From: Rubripirellula sp.
GTDB lineage: Bacteria; Planctomycetota; Planctomycetia; Pirellulales; Pirellulaceae
Assembly: GCA_029213145.1 (NCBI GenBank)
Contig: JARGNK010000020.1
Location: 1-64,000, forward strand
DNA: 64,000 bases
Direction of reading: 5' to 3'
The notes beneath the pieces are model-generated. The model did no database searches. It had not been told where the DNA came from and saw nothing but the letters and a program-made list of their open reading frames with translations. The translations under genes were made by a program, and so were the position numbers. Shown in pieces: positions 43,815 through 51,973 of the stretch (its first letter is position 1; each line of letters begins with the position of its first letter).

Positions 43815-45017
43815 TTAGCGGAGATTGTGGATTGTTGGCGAGTGATGTTTCTGTTGTGTATGGTCAGCGTCGTCGCGTTTTTCTGTTGGTTGCAGTACGC
43901 GATCAAAAAATTCTCGCATTGCCGGTTCGGTACGTTTATTGTGCTGGTTGAATACTCCGTGGCCTGCACCCTCGATTTTCATATAGGTGACATCTTTCGC
44001 ACCAGCTTCACGTAGCGTTCGGTGGAGTGCATCCCCCTGGGTGACGGGAACCGTTTTGTCAGCGGTTCCATGAATAATTAAAAAGGGAGGTGCCTCGCTA
44101 CTTGCATGCGTTATCGGTGACGCCTGTCTCTTTACTGCATCGACATTCGTGTCACCAAATAGACGCGAAAGCCGTCCCTGTGCGTTTTCGGGTCGATTTT
44201 TTTCCCAGTTTTTGAAATCTGCTGGCGGCGCCGAACAGCAGACGGCTTGCACAAGGCTTGATTCGTCACGAAACGGTCCATCCCCTTCCAGGTTGGCTTG
44301 GGCGGAAGTCAATCCGAGGATCGAAACAAGATGGGCACCCGCTGAGTTTCCATAGGCACCGATTCGTTTTGGATCAATGTTATATTCGTCTGTATGTGAA
44401 CGAAGCCAACGGACGGCGCACTTACAGTCCGCGATGCAGTCGAGCACCATGGCTTCGTCGGTCAAACGATAGTTGATCGAGATACAGACATAGCCTTGCG
44501 CGGCATAATCCATCGGTAGTGCACGCCATTGTCCGCTACCTTTGTCACCACTCCGCCATCCGCCACCATGAACAAAGACAATCGCTGCACGTGGTGTTTC
44601 TGATTCGGCTTTCGGCCTCGCTAGATCTAGTTTCCACTTGTCATTGCCCGTGCGATAAGGAATGTCTGCTTCGAAAATTACTCCTTCTGGGATTGCCGAT
44701 CTTCCCGCAGAACGATTTCGTCCGCGCTGGCGAGTTTGCATTCGTTTCGCCAAGACCGCGAGTTCAGAGGTTGTGATCTTTCCATCTTGGTTGCCGTCGA
44801 CACGGTCAAAATTGTTTTTCAGCTGATTGATGGCTTCGTCTCTTGTGACGTGTCCGTCACGATTTTTATCGTTGGCCTTCATTGTGTTCTGAACGAAACG
44901 TTGAATTGACGGGATTGTAGCGTCTCTGTTCGGGCTTTCCTGAGCCAGTGCGCTATAGGTGAACACAACCAGTACGAGTGGCAGAGTCGCGAGTGATCGA
45001 CTGTGGTAGTCGTTCAT
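43815..45017 (-). CDS. EF-hand alpha/beta hydrolase (esterase-like)
   Basis: This is a 400-residue protein from ATG 45017; the frame extends to 45134, but the shorter start directly precedes the signal peptide (about 1-25). Two EF-hand loops, DKNRDGHVTRDE (50-61) and DGNQDGKITTSE (74-85), come first. The C-terminal hydrolase of the hormone-sensitive-lipase/BD-FAE type has the oxyanion motif HGGGW (150-154), nucleophile GNSAG with Ser225, a late HGTADKTVP segment with the acid, and a GAGHGVF histidine. It should cleave ester groups on sugars or lignin-type esters outside the cytoplasm, possibly in a calcium-dependent way. A sulfatase gene lies upstream in the same direction. Confidence 0.92.
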   Translation of the reverse strand: MNDYHSRSLATLPLVLVVFTYSALAQESPNRDATIPSIQRFVQNTMKANDKNRDGHVTRDEAINQLKNNFDRVDGNQDGKITTSELAVLAKRMQTRQRGRNRSAGRSAIPEGVIFEADIPYRTGNDKWKLDLARPKAESETPRAAIVFVHGGGWRSGDKGSGQWRALPMDYAAQGYVCISINYRLTDEAMVLDCIADCKCAVRWLRSHTDEYNIDPKRIGAYGNSAGAHLVSILGLTSAQANLEGDGPFRDESSLVQAVCCSAPPADFKNWEKNRPENAQGRLSRLFGDTNVDAVKRQASPITHASSEAPPFLIIHGTADKTVPVTQGDALHRTLREAGAKDVTYMKIEGAGHGVFNQHNKRTEPAMREFFDRVLQPTEKRDDADHTQQKHHSPTIHNLR

Positions 45018-45181
45018 GATTGAGGGGTGTGAAAATCGACAGCGAATAATTTGGGGCAAAGAATGATTTAAATCGAGATTACCTGATCTCACTGATAGAT
45101 TACGCGTCGTGGTGAGCTTGGCCGCAGTGAACATAGAGGTGGTTTGTCTGGTAATGGGTTCGTCTCAATTAATTTCGGATC

Positions 45182-46591
45182 CTATTGCCGGTTCGTTTTT
45201 GGGAGAGCCACTTTTAGCTCCCGTTTTATTTTTCCATGTTCCGGCGAATCGGCTAAGTTGGTCCATTCGTTTGGGTCGAATTTATGGTCGTATAACTCTT
45301 CTCCACCATCCCGATACTGAATGTAACGATACTGTTCTGTTTGGACCGCGTGATTTTTAAACCCATGGGTCATTACAACGGGATAATCCCACTCTTGACT
45401 GGGATTCATCAAGAGGGGGAGCAGACTGCGGCCAGCCAATTCATTTCGTTTGGGTAAGCCGCAGAGATCGATCAGCGTGGGATAGACATCGAGCAAGCTA
45501 ACCGGATGCTTGCAGAGTTGGTCGACAGCGATTCTGCTGGGAGAATGGGTGTCGCTGGGGGCAACAAAGATCAGTGGTGTTCGTGTTGAAACATCCCACA
45601 GGGCGTGCTTTCGCCAATGTTCTTTTTCACCTAAGTGCCAGCCGTGATCACCCCAAAGAATGATGATTGTGTTATCGGCGTAATCGCTTCGCTCTAGTGC
45701 ATCAAGAACTCGGCCGATCTGAGCGTCCGCGAAGCTAATGGTGGCAAGATAGGCTTGTACCGCGAGACGCCATTGGTCATTGGCGATCACGTTGGCATGA
45801 TCTCCGCCTGGAACCGCAAAGTTTTTTTCGCCGGATGGGTCATAGACTTGTTCGGCGAGCATCCTTCCAAAGTCCGGAATGTCGTCAAGATCTTTGATTT
45901 GGACGGGAGGTAATTTGATGCTTTCCAGCGGATGGCGTTCAAAGTATTGACGCGGCACGTTCCACCTCAAATGGGGTTTCGTCATTCCACAGGCGAGAAA
46001 GAAAGGTCGATCATGGGGTTTCTGTAATTCGGCGACCGCCCAACTGGCAACCTTGCCATCGAACATATCTTCGTCGCTGCAGTTGAGAGGTCCCCAGGGC
46101 GTCCAGGCAGACTTTGGTAAATGTCTGTCCCGTGGAGAAGCGACCGGTTTGGTTTGAGGAACGAAATAGCTGTCCCAGGAGTCAGCGTCACCACAATCAC
46201 GCCCATGAAAAATCTTTCCGCTGCCGTGGGCTGAATAGCCTGACGTTTGGAAGTGCTGCATCAAAGTCACTGCATTGGGCAGCTTATCGCGAAGTTTTTC
46301 TCCATTGCCGTAAATGCCAGATCGGTATGGGGCAATTCCGGTCAGTAGACTAATTCGGGAAGGATTGCACAGCGGAGCGGCGCAGTAGGCGCGGGTAAAT
46401 GAGACGCCCCGCTTTGCCAGTCGGTCGATATTCGGTGTGGATGCTTGCGGATGGCCGCCGAGGTGACCAACCCAATCACGCAAGTCGTCGACTGCAATGA
46501 AAAGTACATTCGGCTGGTCATCCGCATGCACTGGTTGGGAACAGAATCCGAATGCGAACCAGCCTAACAGGAAACTAATAACGCCTCTCAT
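45182..46591 (-). CDS. Iduronate-2-sulfatase-like sulfatase, CNPSR
   Basis: This 469-residue sulfatase starts best at ATG 46591; the longer frame to 46657 adds a non-hydrophobic stretch before the signal peptide (about 1-24). Metal ligands are D35-D36 in FIAVDDLRDW, and the active-site motif is C75-N-P-S-R79. The GKIFHGRDCGD block and WGDHGWHLGEKEHW are typical of the iduronate-2-sulfatase/choline-sulfatase-like branch. It should remove 2-O- or related sulfates from uronic-acid-containing polymers. It is 165 bases upstream of the EF-hand esterase and downstream of a ThuA-type gene, all leftward. Confidence 0.93.
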   Translation of the reverse strand: MRGVISFLLGWFAFGFCSQPVHADDQPNVLFIAVDDLRDWVGHLGGHPQASTPNIDRLAKRGVSFTRAYCAAPLCNPSRISLLTGIAPYRSGIYGNGEKLRDKLPNAVTLMQHFQTSGYSAHGSGKIFHGRDCGDADSWDSYFVPQTKPVASPRDRHLPKSAWTPWGPLNCSDEDMFDGKVASWAVAELQKPHDRPFFLACGMTKPHLRWNVPRQYFERHPLESIKLPPVQIKDLDDIPDFGRMLAEQVYDPSGEKNFAVPGGDHANVIANDQWRLAVQAYLATISFADAQIGRVLDALERSDYADNTIIILWGDHGWHLGEKEHWRKHALWDVSTRTPLIFVAPSDTHSPSRIAVDQLCKHPVSLLDVYPTLIDLCGLPKRNELAGRSLLPLLMNPSQEWDYPVVMTHGFKNHAVQTEQYRYIQYRDGGEELYDHKFDPNEWTNLADSPEHGKIKRELKVALPKTNRQ

Positions 46592-46898
46592 CAGAGTTCT
46601 TTCCGTTCGAGTCTCGCTGTGCATGGCTTGACGGGTGAATTCGTTCGATACTCCCATTGGTGAATCGCAATTCTGATTTCATGTTCAATGATCAGGATGC
46701 GTCTCGTGTTTCGGCAATGGGATCTCGCGGTCAGATAATATTTGTTTGAATCCGTCTGTCATTGGCTCGCCGCGGAAAGGTGGTAAGCCGTGCTGTTCAG
46801 CCATCGAGGCACTCAGTAAAAACCGCCAAGTGTTTATTCGGCATGGATTTTTTTCGTCTACCATGCCTGCCGTGTGATCGCAGACGTGACAATGACAT
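46592..46898. other. Intergenic region, 307 bases
   Basis: No gene is supported. It contains the hairpin described at 46840-46867 and presumably the promoter for the leftward sulfatase. Confidence 0.5.
46840..46867 (-). terminator. Possible terminator after ThuA-domain gene
   Basis: Perfect seven-base arms GGCATGG and CCATGCC surround a 14-base loop and lie 31 bases after the stop of the leftward ThuA-type gene. No clear U-tract follows on the minus strand, so it may instead be a 3'-end stabiliser. Confidence 0.35.
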
Positions 46899-47813
46899 TT
46901 AGTCTGCCTTTTTGTTTCCGTTCTTCTTTTTGCGACCGCCCTTGTCGTCCACGTTTTCCTTGATCTTTGTATCGCTTACCGAGGGGGATGGGCAGCCATC
47001 TTCGGGGACTTCGACCTTGGCAGTCCAGAGGATTGCATTGAGCATGACTTTGCGAAAGTTCTGATCTTGCCAGCTGACATGATTGTGAGCTCCAGTGAAA
47101 CCAAATCCGCGTCCACCGTTGTCGCGTTGGTAAGCCCAAGCAACGTGTTGTTTCTCACCCGCTGCGACCGCTTTGCGAACGGTGGGGTTGCCACTTCGCG
47201 CGCCATCGGGCCGGCTTAACGTCCTTGCCGGTGGCAAGTCAGACAAGATTGGCGTGACGCCTTTCATGCCCTCCACAAAACGCATGTGGTAGTACCATTC
47301 ATCATTGACGGAAAATGGCTCAACGCCATTCGCGATTGGGTGGTCTGGGAATTCATCAAAGTTGGGTGCCCAATGAGGATTGACTGACCAGTCGAGATCA
47401 CAAAACCCACCCATCCATTCGAGGAATTTCTCACCGGGTTCTCCTTTTTCGGCTTCCGTCGCCCAATGGATCATGACGACGCCGACCCCTTTTTTCATGA
47501 GAGCATCAAACTCATCCAAGTGCGGATTAACGACGTGTCCCCCGTGTCCGGTGCAGAAAATCACAATTGTCGCGGCGTTCTCAAGAATCGACGTGTCTTT
47601 CGGATAACCGTAGTGCGGCACGAGGACACCTTCTACGTTCAAGCCCGAGCGATTTAATGCATCCGCAAGAATCATGTTTCCAGCGCGATGTTCGTGCATC
47701 ATCGGGCCGTGACTGGGTGACCCGGAGATGAAAACGACCTTTGCTTTGTTTTGAGCAGAAGCCGGAATCGCGAATAGGCAAGCCAACACAAAAGGAAGAA
47801 TGGTTTGATTCAT
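46899..47813 (-). CDS. ThuA-domain protein
   Basis: The 304-residue protein has a signal peptide (about 1-20) and one ThuA domain (about 24-260), a class I glutamine-amidotransferase-like fold. Typical blocks are VVFISGSPSHGPMMHEHRAG at the start, FCTGHGGHVVN near 90, VGVVMIHWATEAE near 112 and GFTGAHNHVSWQD near 235. ThuA-type proteins are linked to sugar metabolism, including conversion of 3-keto sugars; the reaction of this one is unknown. The C-terminus ends in a Lys-rich tail (KGGRKKKNGNKKAD) that is outside the domain. It lies in a leftward run between two sulfatase genes, supporting a sugar-degradation role. Confidence 0.92.
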   Translation of the reverse strand: MNQTILPFVLACLFAIPASAQNKAKVVFISGSPSHGPMMHEHRAGNMILADALNRSGLNVEGVLVPHYGYPKDTSILENAATIVIFCTGHGGHVVNPHLDEFDALMKKGVGVVMIHWATEAEKGEPGEKFLEWMGGFCDLDWSVNPHWAPNFDEFPDHPIANGVEPFSVNDEWYYHMRFVEGMKGVTPILSDLPPARTLSRPDGARSGNPTVRKAVAAGEKQHVAWAYQRDNGGRGFGFTGAHNHVSWQDQNFRKVMLNAILWTAKVEVPEDGCPSPSVSDTKIKENVDDKGGRKKKNGNKKAD

Positions 47814-48304
47814 GTTTCTTATAGTAGCTGGGGCGAAGCAACAGTTTTCAGAATGATGGTAAACCGGCAGGCAAACAATCGATTACCTTGTAGATTCCAT
47901 CGTAACGTCATGGGACCAAGCAGGGAGTGTTCTGTTAGTGTGATTTGAGCGGATTTTCAACAGGTGGATGAGATCGCCCTGATTGGGTCCTGCAAAAATT
48001 GGTCAAGGTAGGTCGCTGCCGAGGACCAAGAGCGACGTTTTCACTGGATTGCGGTTCTGTGGGTTCAGCAGCGGTCCAATCGCTGTCGTCATTGATTGTT
48101 CCATCTTGATGCCGATGGCTCGGTTGAGCGGGATCGTGTACCGCAGTTCTGGCAAACTCATCCTGCGAAGTTGCCGATCCTGAAAGGTCTTGTATCGATT
48201 GGCCGTTACGGGTTCGAATTCAGCTATCGGTGAACAGTTTAAGGATTTGACGAAGCTGCCTGAGTGTGGGGGCTGTTGTAAAGTGGGATCCAAGATCTAC
48301 TTGT
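47814..48304. other. Intergenic region, 491 bases
   Basis: No gene could be supported. A 96-codon leftward frame (48003-48293) begins with TTG 11 bases after the stop of the sulfatase gene but lacks a ribosome site and any family resemblance, so it is left out. Confidence 0.45.
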
Positions 48305-49801
48305 TCAGTTTCCTTCTTGAGCCCAGCGTTTGTAGAGCTCGGTATTTGCTCGATAGGATTCGCGGGTCGTTTTGTTTTTGGTTGCTTTCATCTGGTCTTC
48401 GGTTTCCAGCGTATAGACCTCAAGTGTCTCGGGACCCGGATCGTTGGTTTCCTCAATCCATTGATCCAACCGCTGGCGATGTTCCGCCAACGTTTGACTG
48501 TACTGCGGATCATCGGCGAGGTTGATGGTCTGCCATTTATCTTGGCCATACAGATAAAGTTCTTCTGCGGCACGCGTAGGTGCAAATAGCAGTTTTTCTG
48601 AAAGCTGACTTAGACGTTGGTTCATATGTAATTCGCGGAGACGTTGGATGATGAGCTTTCCGTCTTTATAGGTGCTAGGCATTAAGTGCGGACGCTGCGG
48701 GTAAAAATTCTTGATGTAAAGGTATCGCTCGGATCGCACCGAACGAATCTGATCTACAGCCTCGCCACAGCGATCCCGGGCCGCGAAAATAGCTTGTTTC
48801 GGCTGGAAGTCGGGGGCGAGAAGGTTTTGCCCCTGCATCGTCTTGGGGATTTCAATGTTCGCTGCTGCGAGTGACACGGCCGCAACATCGATGTGCTCTA
48901 CCAAATCTGTCCGAGTTGTACCTTGGTTTACTTTAGGGCCACGAATGATGAGCGGGATGTGGGTCCCTTCGTCGTAGAGGAACTGTTTGCCTCGGGCGTG
49001 ACTGATTCCGTGATCCGTCAAAAAGATAATGAGAGTGTTGTCGATTAGTTTTTCCTTTCGCAGTCGCTGCATTACCAAGCCGACGTGGTGATCGGTGATG
49101 CGGACACTGTCCAAGTAAGTCGACCAGTCCTTCAGGAGAATCGGATCGCGAGGGTAGTAGGCCGGCAGCATGACCTGGCTAGGGGCGGTGGCCTCGTCAA
49201 AGACAGCTTTCACCTGTTGGTCAAAATTTTCATATTGAGTCGCCGAGGCACCCCGCAATTTGCCACCATGAAGTTGGACCTGCATGAAGAATGGTTGTTC
49301 GGGCTGCCGCCCAGACCAGTCATGGCTATCGTAAATCGACTTGTCCCAGTCAAAGTTGTAGTCGGTTTTTCCGAGCCGGTTTCGAGTGCGAGCGCTGACG
49401 GGTTGGGATCGGTAGTCACGGTCCGGTAATCCACTTCCGATACAGGTGTAGTATCCCGCGTCCTGGAATAATTTGGGAACCGGTTGGACACCATTGGGCA
49501 AGATGATTCGGTGCGCGCCGCGTCCGCTGCGGTGGTGGTGTGAACCGATCGAGGTTTGATACATCCCCGTGATCATGGCGGAGCGGAAGGTTGAACAGAC
49601 CGGAGATGTTGCGTAGGCACGGGTAAACTTCACACCTTCCCGTGCCAAACGATCCACATGTGGTGTTTGGATCGTGGTTTCACCGTAGCAAGAGAAGTTC
49701 GCTGACATGTCGTCGACCACGAACCAGACAATGTTTGGTCGTTCAGCAGACGCAAAGTTGGTGAAGAAGAACAAACCTAACAGGAAATATAATTTTTGCA
49801 T
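48305..49801 (-). CDS. N-sulfatase-like protein, CSTFR active site
   Basis: The 498-residue exported sulfatase has a signal peptide (about 1-19) and metal ligands D30-D31 in VVDDMSANFSCYG. The active-site motif reads C69-S-T-F-R73: Thr replaces the Pro or Ala of the consensus. LGKTDYNFDWDK and FLTDHGISHARGK resemble the heparan N-sulfatase (SGSH) branch. It may remove N-sulfate or O-sulfate groups; whether Cys69 becomes formylglycine depends on the organism's maturase accepting CxTxR. The C-terminus has ELYLYGQDKWQTINLADDP, the usual end block. It starts a leftward run of polysaccharide-type genes. Confidence 0.9.
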   Translation of the reverse strand: MQKLYFLLGLFFFTNFASAERPNIVWFVVDDMSANFSCYGETTIQTPHVDRLAREGVKFTRAYATSPVCSTFRSAMITGMYQTSIGSHHHRSGRGAHRIILPNGVQPVPKLFQDAGYYTCIGSGLPDRDYRSQPVSARTRNRLGKTDYNFDWDKSIYDSHDWSGRQPEQPFFMQVQLHGGKLRGASATQYENFDQQVKAVFDEATAPSQVMLPAYYPRDPILLKDWSTYLDSVRITDHHVGLVMQRLRKEKLIDNTLIIFLTDHGISHARGKQFLYDEGTHIPLIIRGPKVNQGTTRTDLVEHIDVAAVSLAAANIEIPKTMQGQNLLAPDFQPKQAIFAARDRCGEAVDQIRSVRSERYLYIKNFYPQRPHLMPSTYKDGKLIIQRLRELHMNQRLSQLSEKLLFAPTRAAEELYLYGQDKWQTINLADDPQYSQTLAEHRQRLDQWIEETNDPGPETLEVYTLETEDQMKATKNKTTRESYRANTELYKRWAQEGN

Positions 49802-50203
49802 TGCAAATGATTGTTTGTTGAACGCTGTTTGGTGCAGTCGTTGCGTGATGTAGAGATGAGCCTGTTGCTCACGCGGTGGCAGGGATCCTCTCTACCGATG
49901 CATTGTTTTCACCCAGGCCGATGTAGGTTATCACTGGAACGTTGATTCGACAGGTTATCAGAAAAGTCCCTTCATCTTGCTGTGTCACGGACCAGCATGC
50001 GGATGAGCAAGGTGAGCGAGTTTTGCTTTTCCGGCGAATTTTGCGGCGTGAAAATGTGGGGATTTTGCATTTCATTTTCAGCCATTTTTACGAATTTGCG
50101 ATCCCACTGCTTTTGCAATCTCCGTTGGGGGTTTAGTTTTGAAAGATCTAGATGCGAATGTCATCCCTCCCGCAAGCTCTTCAAACAGTCGTCAAGCACC
50201 AGC
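49802..50203. other. Intergenic region, 402 bases
   Basis: No gene is seen. It should contain the promoter of the leftward sulfatase gene and any promoter of the possible small membrane protein at 50204. Confidence 0.45.
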
Positions 50204-50410
50204 GTGAAAGAACAAATTCTCGAGTTCATTGCAGCAAATCCCATCGCCTTTGTTGTAGTTTTGCTGCTGCTGCCGTTTTCGATTGTTCTTCGTTATCGAC
50301 GGATGAAGAGGCGAATCAGTCGTTCAGATAATCCTAATTCCAGGGGTTTGCTTGTGCTTGGTGGCATTGTGGCCGCTCTGATCATTGGTGGTTTTCTGTT
50401 CTGGACCTGA
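50204..50410 (+). CDS. Possible small two-helix membrane protein
   Basis: A 68-residue frame starts with GTG and has two hydrophobic segments (about residues 13-28 and 48-66) separated by a basic loop, RYRRMKRRISRS. This positive loop and two-helix pattern is typical of small inner-membrane proteins, which is the only reason to accept it. The frame is open further upstream, to 49982, but that part is not protein-like. No ribosome site precedes the GTG, and no family is recognised, so it may be a chance frame. Confidence 0.35.
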   Translation: MKEQILEFIAANPIAFVVVLLLLPFSIVLRYRRMKRRISRSDNPNSRGLLVLGGIVAALIIGGFLFWT

Positions 50411-51025
50411 TCGTTCGATGTTCGTCTTGCGATCAGTTCGAAGGGCTCTGAGAGGGTTTTGGCTTCGAGTGGAATCATCGCCGGTGCGGAATGCTTTGGG
50501 TGAGGTGCATGGAATCGGTGAGGTGCATGGAACTTGTCTGCGAGCAGTTTGCACTTTCATGAGGAACCTCAATCGTTTTCGGGGCAGACGAAGCGGTTTG
50601 GTCTAGCGGTAAGTTATCCCCCCAATGAATTCATTGTTTTTCTAATTCATTGCCTGCGATCGCAACTTGCCACCGCAAATCTGGGCATCCAAAATCGGCA
50701 TTAGAGAGAGTGGGCTGCAGCATTGCTTTGGCACGGCTTGACCAGTTAACAGGATTGGTTCCGGCAAGCTGGTTGCCATCATGCAGTATTTCGTCGAGTT
50801 GTTGCGGACACCTTGGTGAGATAGTGCTTTTCAACTCGGATTTGCCGAGTGAACGCGGCAGCATCTGCGCGATGCGAGCAAGCGAGAAATATTTCGTATT
50901 TGTCATGAAAGCTAAATCGTTCCGGGAGATGGCTTTCTAAATCCGTACAATTAAATTACTGGAGCTCGATCCTGCAGGATCGGCTGTCTCGCTTCTCAAT
51001 CCGTGGCTATTCGTGAGTCTCTTCC
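50411..51025. other. Intergenic region, 615 bases
   Basis: No gene could be supported on either strand; short frames at 50631-50906 (minus) and 50650-50940 (plus) overlap each other and have no family resemblance. The region contains the 14-base palindrome at 50623-50636 and a small hairpin at 50834-50850 (ACTCGG, five-base loop, CCGAGT). It should hold the promoter of the gene at 51026. Confidence 0.45.
50623..50636. promoter_or_regulatory. Perfect palindrome CAATGAATTCATTG
   Basis: A 14-base perfect palindrome is followed by a T-run and by another ATTCATTG at 50644-50651. It may be an operator or a weak terminator after the possible small gene ending at 50410; nothing in the sequence decides. 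Confidence 0.3.
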
Positions 51026-51973
51026 ATGAAAAAAATGTTGGGCCGTTTGGGCTGTTGTATTTGCTTGCTGATGATATGGGTGCCGACCGTCCGAGGTGAT
51101 GAGCCCGCTGTCCGGGCGATGCTTGAAAGCTATTTAAAGTCGTTCAATGAACAAAAAGCGGATGAACTGATCACATTTTGGGTGGAGGATGCGGTTCACC
51201 ATGATCGAGAAACCGGTGAGCGAACGGAGGGCAGAGATCAAATCGCTGCGGATCTGAAGCAAGCCCTGAAGGGAAAAGCGTCTATTCGAATCAGTGGCAG
51301 CATTGACCGGATTCAGTTTGTTACGCCGGATGTGGCAAAAGTCGAGGGTGAGACACTCCTTAGTCAAATCGATCAAGAACCAAGCCGCACTGCGTTTTCC
51401 GCCATCCTGGTGAAGAAGGATGGATCTTGGAAGTTCAACGCGATCGACGAGCATCCCGTCGTGGTCCCCGCCTCGGGATATGAGGCACTGCAGGACCTGT
51501 CATGGTTCATTGGTCAATGGACCGATCAAGGAGAAGAGACTCGTGTTGAAACAAAGGTAGATTGGACACCCGGAGGAAACTTTCTGATCCGATCCTATGT
51601 GGTGATCAGCGAGGGCATTGAGGCGGCAAGTGGCACGCAGGTCATTGGCTGGGATCCACGCGAGCAATCAATCCGATCATGGTCATTCAATTCAGATGGT
51701 TCGTTTGGAGACGGTGATTGGTCGGCCAGTGGAGATCAATGGTTGATCAGAAGCAGTCAAACTCTGGCCGACGGCCAAGCCGCTTCGGGAACGTATGTCT
51801 TGGAGCGAGAAGGTGATACGGCTGTCCTTCGTCTTATCGGACATGAAATTGAAGGCGAACCTCAACCAACCAAGGACGCTGTGGTAATGGTTCGAGTTGA
51901 ACCAGCTGCAGTCAGCGATGCAGACGCCGCACCGGCAGTTGGTCGGGTTTCGGATAGTAAGGAGGGTAAGTAA
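51026..51973 (+). CDS. Secreted SnoaL/DUF4440-type protein
   Basis: The 315-residue protein has a signal peptide (about 1-24). Residues about 26-145 form a SnoaL-like cone fold of the SgcJ/EcaC (DUF4440) type: YLKSFNEQKADELITFWVEDAVHHD near the start and VKKDGSWKFNAIDEHP at its end. The second half (about 150-300) looks like a DUF1579-type beta-barrel (LSWFIGQWTDQGEETRVE, PGGNFLIRSYVV). The function of such exported pairs is unknown; ligand binding is likely. Its stop overlaps the start of the Arg-Pro-Ser repeat gene by one base (TAATG), so the two are translationally coupled and probably act together. Confidence 0.88.
   Translation: MKKMLGRLGCCICLLMIWVPTVRGDEPAVRAMLESYLKSFNEQKADELITFWVEDAVHHDRETGERTEGRDQIAADLKQALKGKASIRISGSIDRIQFVTPDVAKVEGETLLSQIDQEPSRTAFSAILVKKDGSWKFNAIDEHPVVVPASGYEALQDLSWFIGQWTDQGEETRVETKVDWTPGGNFLIRSYVVISEGIEAASGTQVIGWDPREQSIRSWSFNSDGSFGDGDWSASGDQWLIRSSQTLADGQAASGTYVLEREGDTAVLRLIGHEIEGEPQPTKDAVVMVRVEPAAVSDADAAPAVGRVSDSKEGK

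Noticed and set aside
48003-48293. 96-codon leftward frame starting with TTG after the sulfatase gene
   Set aside because: There is no ribosome site and no family resemblance; its position close to the sulfatase stop is the only support.
50631-50906. Overlapping frames on both strands (plus: 50650-50940)
   Set aside because: Neither shows a signal peptide, a known motif or a ribosome site, and they overlap each other on opposite strands.
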